This document shows, one piece after another, positions 33,582-41,434 of a stretch of 47,854 nucleotides of DNA (its first letter is position 1; each line of letters begins with the position of its first letter). Source of the DNA: an uncultured Spirochaetales bacterium. GTDB taxonomy: Bacteria > Spirochaetota > Spirochaetia > Sphaerochaetales > Sphaerochaetaceae. Both the position numbers and the translations under genes were made by a program. The DNA lies in NCBI GenBank assembly GCA_944390025.1, contig CALXOK010000012.1:1-47854 (forward strand), given 5' to 3'. The notes below the pieces were generated by a model. It was not told the DNA's origin. It saw only the letters and a program-made list of their open reading frames with translations, and did no database searches.

Positions 33582-34973
33582 TCAGAAATACGGACTCATG
33601 TTCACGGCGGCAGTGGAGCCATAAGTGCTGAATGCCTTCTCCAGACAGGCATCCCTGTCCTCGCCCCAGCTGACCGAGCGCGTGATCTCATCGATGTTAA
33701 CAATCTCAAGCGTCCTCGTGTTCAGAAGAAGAGTATAGCCCTCGACAACATAGACCTGCCCATCCTGCGGCTGCACAGGAACATCTGACAGCCCGATGGC
33801 TGACCATACAATCCACTCATAGCCGGAGTATGTGGAGACAAGGACCCCGATTGCGCTTTCGAAATCATCATCCTCCATGGAGACTACAGTCGTCCCGATT
33901 CCCTCCTGATTCAGGTAGCTCGTGAAGGCATCGCGGGCCCAGTGGCTTTCAAGCGCCTGCCCGTTCTCGTCAAACTCATCCATGATTACAAGAACTCCGC
34001 TGGAAGCAAGATTCTTATTCATCGAATAGTCGAACTGTGCGGTAAGCGAAGAGGCAAGAGAGCGGAATGATGCGAAGAAGGCCTCCCCCGTGACACGCTC
34101 AGCTCTGGCAATCGCGTTGTCGATATCGATTGAGAACACCACGCTGCCGCTGTCAGTCATCGGAGGATAGTACTCTTCGAAAACAAACCGACCATCGCTG
34201 CCTGTGACAAAGGGGACATAGAACTCCTCATAAGTGTTTTTGTGGGTATGGACAGTGAAAACAGCCTTGATCGGGGCGTTGATGACTGATGGAGACAGAA
34301 GGCCTCTGTCGCGCACCACGCGCACTCTCACGCTTCCCTTTCCGCTGTTCTCTCTTGAGAGCCTGATACGGATGTCTGACAGCCAGCCAGTGGCAGTCTC
34401 AAGCAAATCCTCAGGGCGGTTGCCCTCACTTGTTATTCCCGCCTGTGCGGAAATCTCAATGGCGCGCAGGAGCTCATTGATGGCTTCAACGTCATTGTTC
34501 TGCCTGTAATACTCAAGCGCCGACTCTCTGAGAGATTCAACCCTTGACTCCATCTCAAGGTAATATCTGTGTTCCTCACTGATGAGAAGGGAGATGACCG
34601 GTTCCTCTGCGTAAGCGAGGATGTAGTAATAGACATTGCCGTCAGAGGCACGTGTGGAGAACGTGCTGTCGATTGACAGGGCAATCTCGCTGACACTCTG
34701 GTTCGCCGACAGTTCCCTGTAATAGCGCCCTGTCACATCATAGCCAAGATAGGCCGAGACCTCGGCAAGCAGGCTGTTGTACGCATCATCCCTGGCCGGG
34801 ACGGCACCTGCCCCGCTGCCCTGTGCGACAAAACAGACGGCTCCGGAAACATAGCGTCCGTCCGGGTACCACATAGGGGCCTCGATTCCCGTCTGCATCA
34901 TCTGCGAAAGGGATGAGCAGGAAGACAGGAGGATCAGAACTGAAAAAAGAAGCAGGTTCATCGCCTTTCTCAT
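33582..34973 (-). CDS. LPP20-like lipoprotein
   Basis: A 463-residue lipoprotein: signal peptide with lipobox LSSC (Cys19). The mature N-terminus (MWYPDGRYVSG..., then DDAYNSLLAEVSAYLGYDV) resembles the LPP20 domain, in which a helix-strand unit follows a short WYxxG-like segment. A middle region of helices (ESRVESLRESALEYYRQNN) and a C-terminal domain (about 320-460) with VLVIMDEFDENG follow. It overlaps the barrel-like gene by 4 nt (ATGA), so the two are probably made together at the outer membrane. Function unknown. Confidence 0.65.
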   Translation of the reverse strand: MRKAMNLLLFSVLILLSSCSSLSQMMQTGIEAPMWYPDGRYVSGAVCFVAQGSGAGAVPARDDAYNSLLAEVSAYLGYDVTGRYYRELSANQSVSEIALSIDSTFSTRASDGNVYYYILAYAEEPVISLLISEEHRYYLEMESRVESLRESALEYYRQNNDVEAINELLRAIEISAQAGITSEGNRPEDLLETATGWLSDIRIRLSRENSGKGSVRVRVVRDRGLLSPSVINAPIKAVFTVHTHKNTYEEFYVPFVTGSDGRFVFEEYYPPMTDSGSVVFSIDIDNAIARAERVTGEAFFASFRSLASSLTAQFDYSMNKNLASSGVLVIMDEFDENGQALESHWARDAFTSYLNQEGIGTTVVSMEDDDFESAIGVLVSTYSGYEWIVWSAIGLSDVPVQPQDGQVYVVEGYTLLLNTRTLEIVNIDEITRSVSWGEDRDACLEKAFSTYGSTAAVNMSPYF

Positions 34974-35944
34974 AGCATGACTCCAACAGACAGAAGAAGA
35001 CGGTACTGGTTAAGAAGCACCTCATCTCTCTGTCCGCTTCTTAAATATATACTTTCAAGCCCGGCGGAGAAGGAAAAATTCCGGCTCAGTGCGTAAGTAT
35101 ACCCTGCTCTCCAGGAAGCACCCCAGGCAAAACCGCCTTTCGCGTATGAGAGCACAATATCAAGTCCGGCGAAAAGACGCCCTTCCTGAATCAGGGTGAA
35201 GGATGAGTCAATCAGGCCGCCAAGATATGCTGTGTATTCAATTCCCGCAAGTGCCGAATAGAAGTCATCTCCTTCTGCATCCTGTCCCCACTCGAAGCCT
35301 ATCGACGGGTTGAAGGGATAAAGCAAGGCCGTGTTCTTCACCCTGAGGCTGAGATAGAAAAGATACTCAGGCGAGAAGACCTGACTGAAAGACGTCGTCA
35401 GCACAAAGGCGCTTTTTCTTTTCAGCTCAAGACCTGCATGAGCCAGGCCGACATGAAGAGGATCCAGCTTCACAAGCCCGTCCTGTCCGGCATCAGAGAC
35501 GATGAAGCGGGAAACCGCGGTGCTTCCGTCTGCACTCATCAGGTCATACACCTGTCCGGCACGGGCGCCTGGAAGGGAGTAAGTCGAGAAGGATGAGTCA
35601 TAAATGTAGTCTAGACGGTTCTCAGGCCGCACCGGGAGAAAGTCCGGATAAGTGAGGAAATCCTCCACCTGAGAGCCGATGCTCTGAGCCAGATTCTCTT
35701 TGTCAAAGGCGAGGGTGTAGCCGGCTGCGCTCACATACACAGCCGCATCATCCTCGCTGTAAGAGTCAACCTCAATGCTCACAGGCTCTTTCCCGAAAAG
35801 GGCACGGCCTTTCTCATTGAGAGTCCTCTCAAGCAGCCTTATGACCTCATCATCCGCATTGACGCCTTCTGCCACGCTGAGACTCACAGCCAGAAGCGGA
35901 AAGGAAAGAACAAGGAAAGAAAGAAGAAAGACAAAGCGTCTCAT
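34970..35944 (-). CDS. Exported protein with a predicted outer-membrane beta-barrel region
   Basis: A 324-residue protein with a clear signal peptide (RRFVFLLSFLVLSFPLLAVS, cleavage near residue 20). The first part (about 25-130) looks globular; the second (about 165-324) alternates strands and ends in RLLLSVGVML, like an outer-membrane barrel with a hydrophobic last strand. No family recognised. It lies between pepT and the LPP20-like lipoprotein with 4-nt overlaps on both sides. Confidence 0.55.
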   Translation of the reverse strand: MRRFVFLLSFLVLSFPLLAVSLSVAEGVNADDEVIRLLERTLNEKGRALFGKEPVSIEVDSYSEDDAAVYVSAAGYTLAFDKENLAQSIGSQVEDFLTYPDFLPVRPENRLDYIYDSSFSTYSLPGARAGQVYDLMSADGSTAVSRFIVSDAGQDGLVKLDPLHVGLAHAGLELKRKSAFVLTTSFSQVFSPEYLFYLSLRVKNTALLYPFNPSIGFEWGQDAEGDDFYSALAGIEYTAYLGGLIDSSFTLIQEGRLFAGLDIVLSYAKGGFAWGASWRAGYTYALSRNFSFSAGLESIYLRSGQRDEVLLNQYRLLLSVGVML

Positions 35945-37179
35945 GAAAGGCTCCTTTCTGCCGCCGCTTCAACAAGCGCGAGAATGAGATTCACCGCACA
36001 GGACATCGCACGCACCGCAATCCATTCCTCAAGCGAGTGGAAGTTGTAGCCGCCGGTGAAAATGTTGATGCACGGGATATCCGCATCCTGTGCCATGCGC
36101 GCTCCGTCAGTGCCTCCTCTGACAGGATTCATCACACTCTCGATGCCGGTCTTCCGGCAAGCCTCTTCCAGAAGCTCAAGAGCCTCAGGATGACGGTCAT
36201 TCACCTCTTTCATATTCCTGTATGTGATCTCCGTCTCAACCTCGTAGCGGACACCGCTGAGATCAGAATGGATACGTACAAGATCTTCGATATGCTTTAT
36301 GCGCTGCAGAAAAGATGCGCTGTCGAAGTCGCGGATCACAATTTCCATCTCCGCTTCAGTGACAGAACCTCTCACGCTGTCCACATGCCAGTAGCCCTGA
36401 CGACTGTCTGTTGTCTCCGGACTTTCTGTGGCCGGTATTGATGAAGCAATCTGGCAGGCGGTCCTGATTGCGTTGACAAGCTTTCCGCGTGCGCATCCCA
36501 GATGCGCCGCCCTGCCATGAAGGCGCACATTCACGCTTGCCGCATTGAAACACTCACTCTCAATCTCACCTTCCCCTCCTCCATCAACCGTATAGCAGAT
36601 TTGGCTGACCTGCCTGTCATAGGGAAAGCTGTCCATGCCGTGACCAGTCTCCTCATCCGGCGTGAAGAAAACCTCAACCGGACCATGCTTGATCTCAGGA
36701 TGACTGGCAAGGTGCTCGAGAGCACACATTATCTCGGCAACGCCTGCCTTGTCGTCTACTCCGAGCAGGGTGTTTCCGTCTGAAGTAATCACCTCACTGC
36801 CCTTATAACGGGCAAGCTGAGGGTTTTCGGATGCCTTGATGACTGTACCGTTCTTCAAGACAATGTCACCTCCGGTGTACACCCTCTTGTCTGCCTTCAC
36901 TCCGTTTCCCATGACAGCATCAGAAGTGTCCACATGGGCCATGAAGGCGATGGCGGGAATACCCTGTACGTTTTCCCTCAGTATTCCATGGACGACACAC
37001 TCAGGTGTAAGCTCGCATTCCACATCCATCGCCTCAAGCTCATGAATAAGCTCTTCAAGCAGGACAAGCTGGCCCGGGCTTGTCGGTCTTCTGGTTCCGG
37101 CTTCCTCACTCAGGCTCATCGTGTCAAATGAAGTGTATCTGATGAAGCGGCTGCTCACACTGTTGGAAAAGTCTGTCAT
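35941..37179 (-). CDS. pepT: Peptidase T (tripeptidase)
   Basis: A 412-residue M20B zinc aminotripeptidase. Metal ligands and catalytic residues lie in AFMAHVDTSDA, GVDDKAGVAEI, TPDEETGHGMD, RGGTDGAR and GGYNFHSLEE. ATG 37179 gives the family N-terminus and length; the open frame runs another 68 codons upstream with no support. TACACT (37087-37092 counted as 37187-37192) ends 7 nt before the ATG and no Shine-Dalgarno is seen. First gene of a four-gene minus-strand set. Confidence 0.93.
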   Translation of the reverse strand: MTDFSNSVSSRFIRYTSFDTMSLSEEAGTRRPTSPGQLVLLEELIHELEAMDVECELTPECVVHGILRENVQGIPAIAFMAHVDTSDAVMGNGVKADKRVYTGGDIVLKNGTVIKASENPQLARYKGSEVITSDGNTLLGVDDKAGVAEIMCALEHLASHPEIKHGPVEVFFTPDEETGHGMDSFPYDRQVSQICYTVDGGGEGEIESECFNAASVNVRLHGRAAHLGCARGKLVNAIRTACQIASSIPATESPETTDSRQGYWHVDSVRGSVTEAEMEIVIRDFDSASFLQRIKHIEDLVRIHSDLSGVRYEVETEITYRNMKEVNDRHPEALELLEEACRKTGIESVMNPVRGGTDGARMAQDADIPCINIFTGGYNFHSLEEWIAVRAMSCAVNLILALVEAAAERSLS

Positions 37180-37354
37180 ACGGGAAAGTGTACAACAAAG
37201 CATGGATGCGGGAAAGTGCGTGCACGTCAGAAGCCAGCAGGACATCATATGTCCTTGTCGGTACAGGAGAATGAGGTTCATGCTGAGTTTGTACCTGTTT
37301 CCTCCTTCTTGTCCTGTTCCAGACTTTTGTGCATGCTTTGCTAAAGAGGAGAAA
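37180..37354. promoter_or_regulatory. Divergent pepT/polY control region with a 17-bp palindrome
   Basis: The 175-bp gap between the divergent genes holds AGGACAT-CAT-ATGTCCT (37239-37255), seven perfect pairs around three bases, about 100 bp before the polymerase start. It is a candidate operator, perhaps for DNA-damage control of the polymerase. It does not match the known E. coli or Bacillus LexA boxes. Nothing else clear is seen. Confidence 0.35.
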
Positions 37355-38830
37355 ATGGAAAAGGACAGAGTCTTTCTTGCCATAGACCTGAAATCATTCT
37401 ACGCCTCCGTCGAATGCAGACAGCGCGCTCTTGATCCGCTTGATGCCATGCTTGTCGTCGCAGATCCCTCAAGAAGCGACAAGACCATCTGCCTTGCAGT
37501 ATCACCGGCACTCAAGAGCTTCGGCATACCGGGACGCGACAGGCTCTATCTTGTCAGGCAGAAAGTTGAAGAGGTCAACAGGAAAAGAGGAAGGCATCTT
37601 AAAGGAAAATCCCGGAGCCTGAAGGAGCTTGAAGCACATCCGGAGCTTGCCCTCGACTTCATCACGGCCACACCCCGCATGGCCCTCTACATCGAATACA
37701 GCACGAAGATTTACGGAATATATCTTGAATACGTGGCAAAGGAAGACATACATGTCTACTCCATAGATGAAGTCTTCATCGACATCACCTCATACATAAA
37801 GCTTTACAGGACCAGCGCGCATGACCTTGCAAGGAAAATCATCAGCGACATCTTCGAGCAGACCGGCATCACCGCGACAGCCGGCATCGGGACAAACCTC
37901 TATCTATGCAAGATTGCGATGGACATCATGGCAAAGCATATTCAGCCGGACGAGAACGGCGTGAGAATCGCAAGCCTTGATGAGATGAGCTACAGGAAGC
38001 AGCTGTGGGACCATGAGCCTCTTTCCGATTTCTGGCGCATCGGACACGGTTATGAAAAGAAACTCCATGAGCATGGAATGCGGACAATGGGCGACATCGC
38101 ACGCACATCCATCATGAACGAGGAGCTTCTTTACCGCCTCTTCGGAGTGAACGCAGAGCTTCTCATCGACCATGCCTGGGGCTGGGAGAACTGCACGATG
38201 GAAGACATAAAATCCTACAGGCCGTCCGCTTCTTCCATATCCCAGGGCCAGGTGCTGATGGAACCCTACTCCTTCTCCAAGGCACGTCTCGTGCTCAGTG
38301 AGATGGCAGACATGCTCTCATTCTCCCTTCTGTCAAAAGGCCTGGTCACGGACCAGATCACCGTCACTGTCGGCTATGACATCGCGAACATCAGCACTGG
38401 CGGTTTCACAGGAAAAGTCGTCAGGGACTGGTACGGAAGGACCATCCCTGCCCATGCCCATGGCACAGGACATCTTAAAGAGCCCACATCAGGAATGAAC
38501 GAGATAATAAAAGCCGCATGCAGCATTTTCGATTCTGTCGTGAACCCGGCCCTGCTTGTACGCAGGCTGAACATCACGGCATGCAATGTCATCAGCGAGA
38601 ATGAAGTCAGAAGAAAAAGCATCCAGATGGACCTTTTCACGGATTATGAGAAGCTTGAGAAGGAGAATGAGGAAGAGCTTGTGCTGAAGGAAAAGGAAAA
38701 GAGACTCCAGAGCGCGACGCTCTCAATCAAGGAGCGTTTCGGCAAGAATGCCCTGCTGAGGCTCTCAAGCTATGAAGAAGGGGCGACAGCACGCGAGAGG
38801 AACCGTCAGATCGGAGGACATAAGGCGTAA
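37355..38830 (+). CDS. Y-family DNA polymerase (UmuC/YqjW-like)
   Basis: A 491-residue translesion polymerase. The catalytic Asp lies in FLAIDLKSFYASVECRQR and the Asp-Glu pair in YSIDEVFIDITSY; GIGTNLYLCKIAMDIMAKH follows, then the little-finger domain (about 245-410). The long C-terminal Glu/Lys-rich tail with QMDLFTDYEKL is a candidate clamp-binding motif. Compared with DinB it has the insertion (KGKSRSLKELEAHPEL) typical of the Firmicute YqjW/UvrX group. ATG 37355 has AGAGGAG just upstream. It overlaps the YolD-like gene by one base. Confidence 0.9.
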   Translation: MEKDRVFLAIDLKSFYASVECRQRALDPLDAMLVVADPSRSDKTICLAVSPALKSFGIPGRDRLYLVRQKVEEVNRKRGRHLKGKSRSLKELEAHPELALDFITATPRMALYIEYSTKIYGIYLEYVAKEDIHVYSIDEVFIDITSYIKLYRTSAHDLARKIISDIFEQTGITATAGIGTNLYLCKIAMDIMAKHIQPDENGVRIASLDEMSYRKQLWDHEPLSDFWRIGHGYEKKLHEHGMRTMGDIARTSIMNEELLYRLFGVNAELLIDHAWGWENCTMEDIKSYRPSASSISQGQVLMEPYSFSKARLVLSEMADMLSFSLLSKGLVTDQITVTVGYDIANISTGGFTGKVVRDWYGRTIPAHAHGTGHLKEPTSGMNEIIKAACSIFDSVVNPALLVRRLNITACNVISENEVRRKSIQMDLFTDYEKLEKENEEELVLKEKEKRLQSATLSIKERFGKNALLRLSSYEEGATARERNRQIGGHKA

Positions 38831-39231
38831 TGGGAAAGTATGACGACATCATAAACCTTCCTCATCATGTATCACAGGTGCATGAACACATGAGCCGCAT
38901 TGAACGGGCAGCACAGTTCGCTCCTTTTTCCGCACTCACGGGCTACGATGACGCAATTGAAGAGGAGGCACGAGTCACAGACAACAGGCCGGTTCTGGAC
39001 GAGAACATGAAAAGTCTTCTCGATGAACGCCTGCATCTGGCTCTTGAGGAAGGAAAACCTGTACGTGTCACATCCTTCACACCGGATTTGAGAAAGGACG
39101 GAGGAAAGCTCGTGACACATACAGGAAAGATACATAAATGTGACTGGACAGGCCGTATCCTGGTGATGGAAGACGGCTTTTGTGTCAGCACAGATGACAT
39201 CACAGACCTTGTGCTTACACAGGAGTCCTGA
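38830..39231 (+). CDS. YolD-like protein
   Basis: A 133-residue YolD-family protein with YDDIINLPHH, ERAAQFAPFSALTGYDD and a C-terminal strand region (GKIHKCDWTGRILVMEDG). YolD proteins are nearly always encoded with a Y-family polymerase and are thought to act as its accessory, comparable to UmuD. Start and the polymerase stop share one base (TAATG), so the two are coupled. Confidence 0.85.
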   Translation: MGKYDDIINLPHHVSQVHEHMSRIERAAQFAPFSALTGYDDAIEEEARVTDNRPVLDENMKSLLDERLHLALEEGKPVRVTSFTPDLRKDGGKLVTHTGKIHKCDWTGRILVMEDGFCVSTDDITDLVLTQES

Positions 39232-39232
39232 A

Positions 39233-40105
39233 TCAGGACTTGACCAGCTTGTACATCGCACTGGCCTCATCGAAGACGTTGTACAGCGCGAAGGCGACAA
39301 GAATCAGGGATGTCATCACGGGACTTTTGCCTGCAGCCGCAGTAGTCGCTATTACAGAACTTGCGATTGCCCACTGTGCAAAGGAGTCGTCATAAACAGA
39401 TTTCAGCCAGGAAGGGAAATCAAAATCCTCCTCGCTTTCCCCATAGCGTGCATAGCCCACGACTGTCATGATGCCTGAAGCGAGAATGCCGGCACACACC
39501 GATGCGACGCAGGCTGCTGAGACCTTGCCCCATACCATGACATTCGGAATGATGGCATAGACAACGGCGGCAGTAAGCAGGACGACAGCCTTCACGACAA
39601 GTCCCTGAAGCTCCTTGTACACCTTTGCCTGCTGCTCAGTGCTCATCGCACGGGAGACAATGCGGTAATGCCTTGCCGCACTTTCCTCAATCTTCTCAAC
39701 CTCCGCCTTCAGCTGTTCATATTCCCCCTCAGGCACAAGAGGCCGGGCACTTGACATTATCTGGTTGACATCATCGCTTGTCAGAAGGGTGTATGAAAGG
39801 TTCAGATAATCCTCCCCCTTCTCCTCCTCAAGCATGCGTGAGACAATCGTGCGGCCGTCAGCATCATCAACGCTTTCTTTAAAGCTGTCATAGGCGGCGA
39901 CCTGCTCTGGTGTGAGGATGTCAGCAACATCACTGCTCATCATCATCGTCAGCTGCTGGTCAATCATACGGGCCACACGGCTCGAGCGTTCGCTCTGGGA
40001 AACAGCATGCACCGTGCTTGCCTCAAGAGTGCAGCTGAAAAGAGTCATGAGACAAAGGACTCCCACCAGAACCGCATTAAATGTTTTAAGACATAATTCC
40101 TTCAT
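39233..40105 (-). CDS. Lipoprotein with C-terminal membrane helices, unknown function
   Basis: A 290-residue protein. The N-terminus is a lipoprotein signal with LFSC (Cys25). The exported part (about 30-165) is mostly helical, with an Asp/Glu-rich pattern and coiled-coil-like EYEQLKAEVEKIEES. Several hydrophobic helices (about 168-225 and 245-285) follow. AGGAGG lies close before the ATG. The gene ends 1 nt from the convergent YolD-like stop. No family recognised. Confidence 0.6.
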   Translation of the reverse strand: MKELCLKTFNAVLVGVLCLMTLFSCTLEASTVHAVSQSERSSRVARMIDQQLTMMMSSDVADILTPEQVAAYDSFKESVDDADGRTIVSRMLEEEKGEDYLNLSYTLLTSDDVNQIMSSARPLVPEGEYEQLKAEVEKIEESAARHYRIVSRAMSTEQQAKVYKELQGLVVKAVVLLTAAVVYAIIPNVMVWGKVSAACVASVCAGILASGIMTVVGYARYGESEEDFDFPSWLKSVYDDSFAQWAIASSVIATTAAAGKSPVMTSLILVAFALYNVFDEASAMYKLVKS

Positions 40106-40131
40106 AAAAAATCCTCCTTGAAGATGAAAAA

Positions 40132-40659
40132 TCAGCTGTCCTTGAAGTCATAGCGGAACGAGAGCAGGCAGGAGAAAGAGAAGCGTCCCAGTTGCGGTAC
40201 GTTCTGTGACAGGTAATAGGCATCATTTGCAGTCGCTGAGACCAGATCCCTCAGGTTGAGGCGCACATCAAGCGTGAAATAAGGCAGCTGCCAGGAATAA
40301 CCGAACCTGAGATGGTTTGAGAACTTCACCTTCCCGTCACTGTCAAGACCGAAGGGGAAGAAAAGATCTGCAAGACTGATGCCGATATAGACTCCGGTCT
40401 GCGGAAAAGGGAAATAATCGGCACTCAGTGATGTGTTTATAAGACGGATGTCGTTTGCTATATCTCCTGTTGAGTAATATCCGAAGCCGATACTGGTGCG
40501 GAAACTGTCGTTTATCTTCACTCCCGCTTCTGCACTGATGCCGGTGTTATGATAGACAAGACTCATCAGCGAGGAAGCATCCACTCCGGCTGAAATGCTC
40601 AGGGCAGACAGCTGGAATGAGATGAAGGCAAGTAATGAAAGAAGGATGATTTTCTTCAT
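40132..40659 (-). CDS. Small exported beta-barrel-like protein
   Basis: A 175-residue protein with a signal peptide (MKKIILLSLLAFISFQLSA). The mature part has strands with alternating aromatic and polar residues (FRTSIGFGYYS, NHLRFGYSWQLPYFTLDVRLNL) and ends in FSCLLSFRYDF, an aromatic last residue pattern common in outer-membrane barrels. ATG 40659 has GGAG upstream; the longer frame from 40710 has no ribosome site. It precedes the lipoprotein gene by 26 nt on the same strand. Confidence 0.6.
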   Translation of the reverse strand: MKKIILLSLLAFISFQLSALSISAGVDASSLMSLVYHNTGISAEAGVKINDSFRTSIGFGYYSTGDIANDIRLINTSLSADYFPFPQTGVYIGISLADLFFPFGLDSDGKVKFSNHLRFGYSWQLPYFTLDVRLNLRDLVSATANDAYYLSQNVPQLGRFSFSCLLSFRYDFKDS

Positions 40660-40762
40660 GACTCCAATGCTAAGATTTCCGCCATGAGGTATTTGCCCCT
40701 CTTTGTCCACTTTTGCCCGGATGCGGTTAAAACTGAAGGAAAAACGTGCAGGAGAATAAAAA

Positions 40763-40789
40763 AACGGGAGAAAAAAAACTTCTCCCGTT
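40763..40789 (-). terminator. Terminator of the 170-residue membrane protein gene
   Basis: AACGGGAGAA (40763-40772) pairs perfectly with TTCTCCCGTT (40780-40789), 10 bp around a 7-nt loop. On the minus strand a run of seven T follows, so it ends the transcript of the gene at 40827-41339. Confidence 0.85.
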
Positions 40790-40826
40790 CCAGATTCATG
40801 AATGAATATGGCTCAAGTGTGCACTT

Positions 40827-41339
40827 TCAGCCTTCCTGCGGTTCCTTTTTCTCCTCCTGAGGCCAGCCAAGGGCCTTTCTGATCTCAGCTTCGTTCTGTG
40901 CGAACTTCTTTCCAGTGAACTTCATCTCCTGCCCGCCGGACAGCTCGAACTGGATACCTGCATGGTAGTCGTCAACCTTGCAAAGCACATAGGTCTCTAT
41001 CTGTTCACCGGGAACGCTCTGGATCAGCTTCACCCCGCCTCTGGCTGTTGCCCTGACGTAAAAAAGGACTGTGCCTGAGTAGATGACCATCAGGCCTTTC
41101 ACGAGGTCGGCCCTGTCACCGTTAATCTTTATATACCCACACTTAATATGAAAGAAATCCTTGCAGTTGAGGCTCTTCTCAATATCTGGAAGAGGAACGA
41201 CTTCCTCCATCACATGATAGGCATAAACAAGGGCGAATATAACAACATAAAGGCCCCAGTAGAGAACCCTGTTCTCAATGGGCACGAAAATGATGACTGC
41301 AAGAATCACCGGTATCAGTAAAAGCACTGCTCTTTTCAC
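40827..41339 (-). CDS. Small membrane protein of unknown function
   Basis: A 170-residue protein with two N-terminal hydrophobic segments (about 1-20 and 25-43) and a cytoplasmic or exported domain of strands (about 60-150), ending in a charged EEKKEPQEG tail. The start codon is GTG at 41339 with a weak GGTGAG close by. No family recognised. It has its own terminator and is divergent from the next lipoprotein gene. Confidence 0.55.
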   Translation of the reverse strand: MKRAVLLLIPVILAVIIFVPIENRVLYWGLYVVIFALVYAYHVMEEVVPLPDIEKSLNCKDFFHIKCGYIKINGDRADLVKGLMVIYSGTVLFYVRATARGGVKLIQSVPGEQIETYVLCKVDDYHAGIQFELSGGQEMKFTGKKFAQNEAEIRKALGWPQEEKKEPQEG

Positions 41340-41434
41340 ATCTCACCTGCCAGAAAAAAATACTATCTGGAATTTGCATCTTGCTCAATGCGCCTGCAAT
41401 CTTTGTCACATCCTGAACACAATTGGAGGAACAT

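Noticed and set aside
37180..37354. Known LexA box before the polymerase
   Set aside because: Neither the E. coli CTGT-N8-ACAG nor the Bacillus GAAC-N4-GTTC pattern is present; only an unassigned palindrome is seen.
37121..37354. Longer polymerase N-terminus from 37121
   Set aside because: It would overlap pepT and lacks a ribosome site, whereas ATG 37355 has AGAGGAG and gives the family N-terminus.
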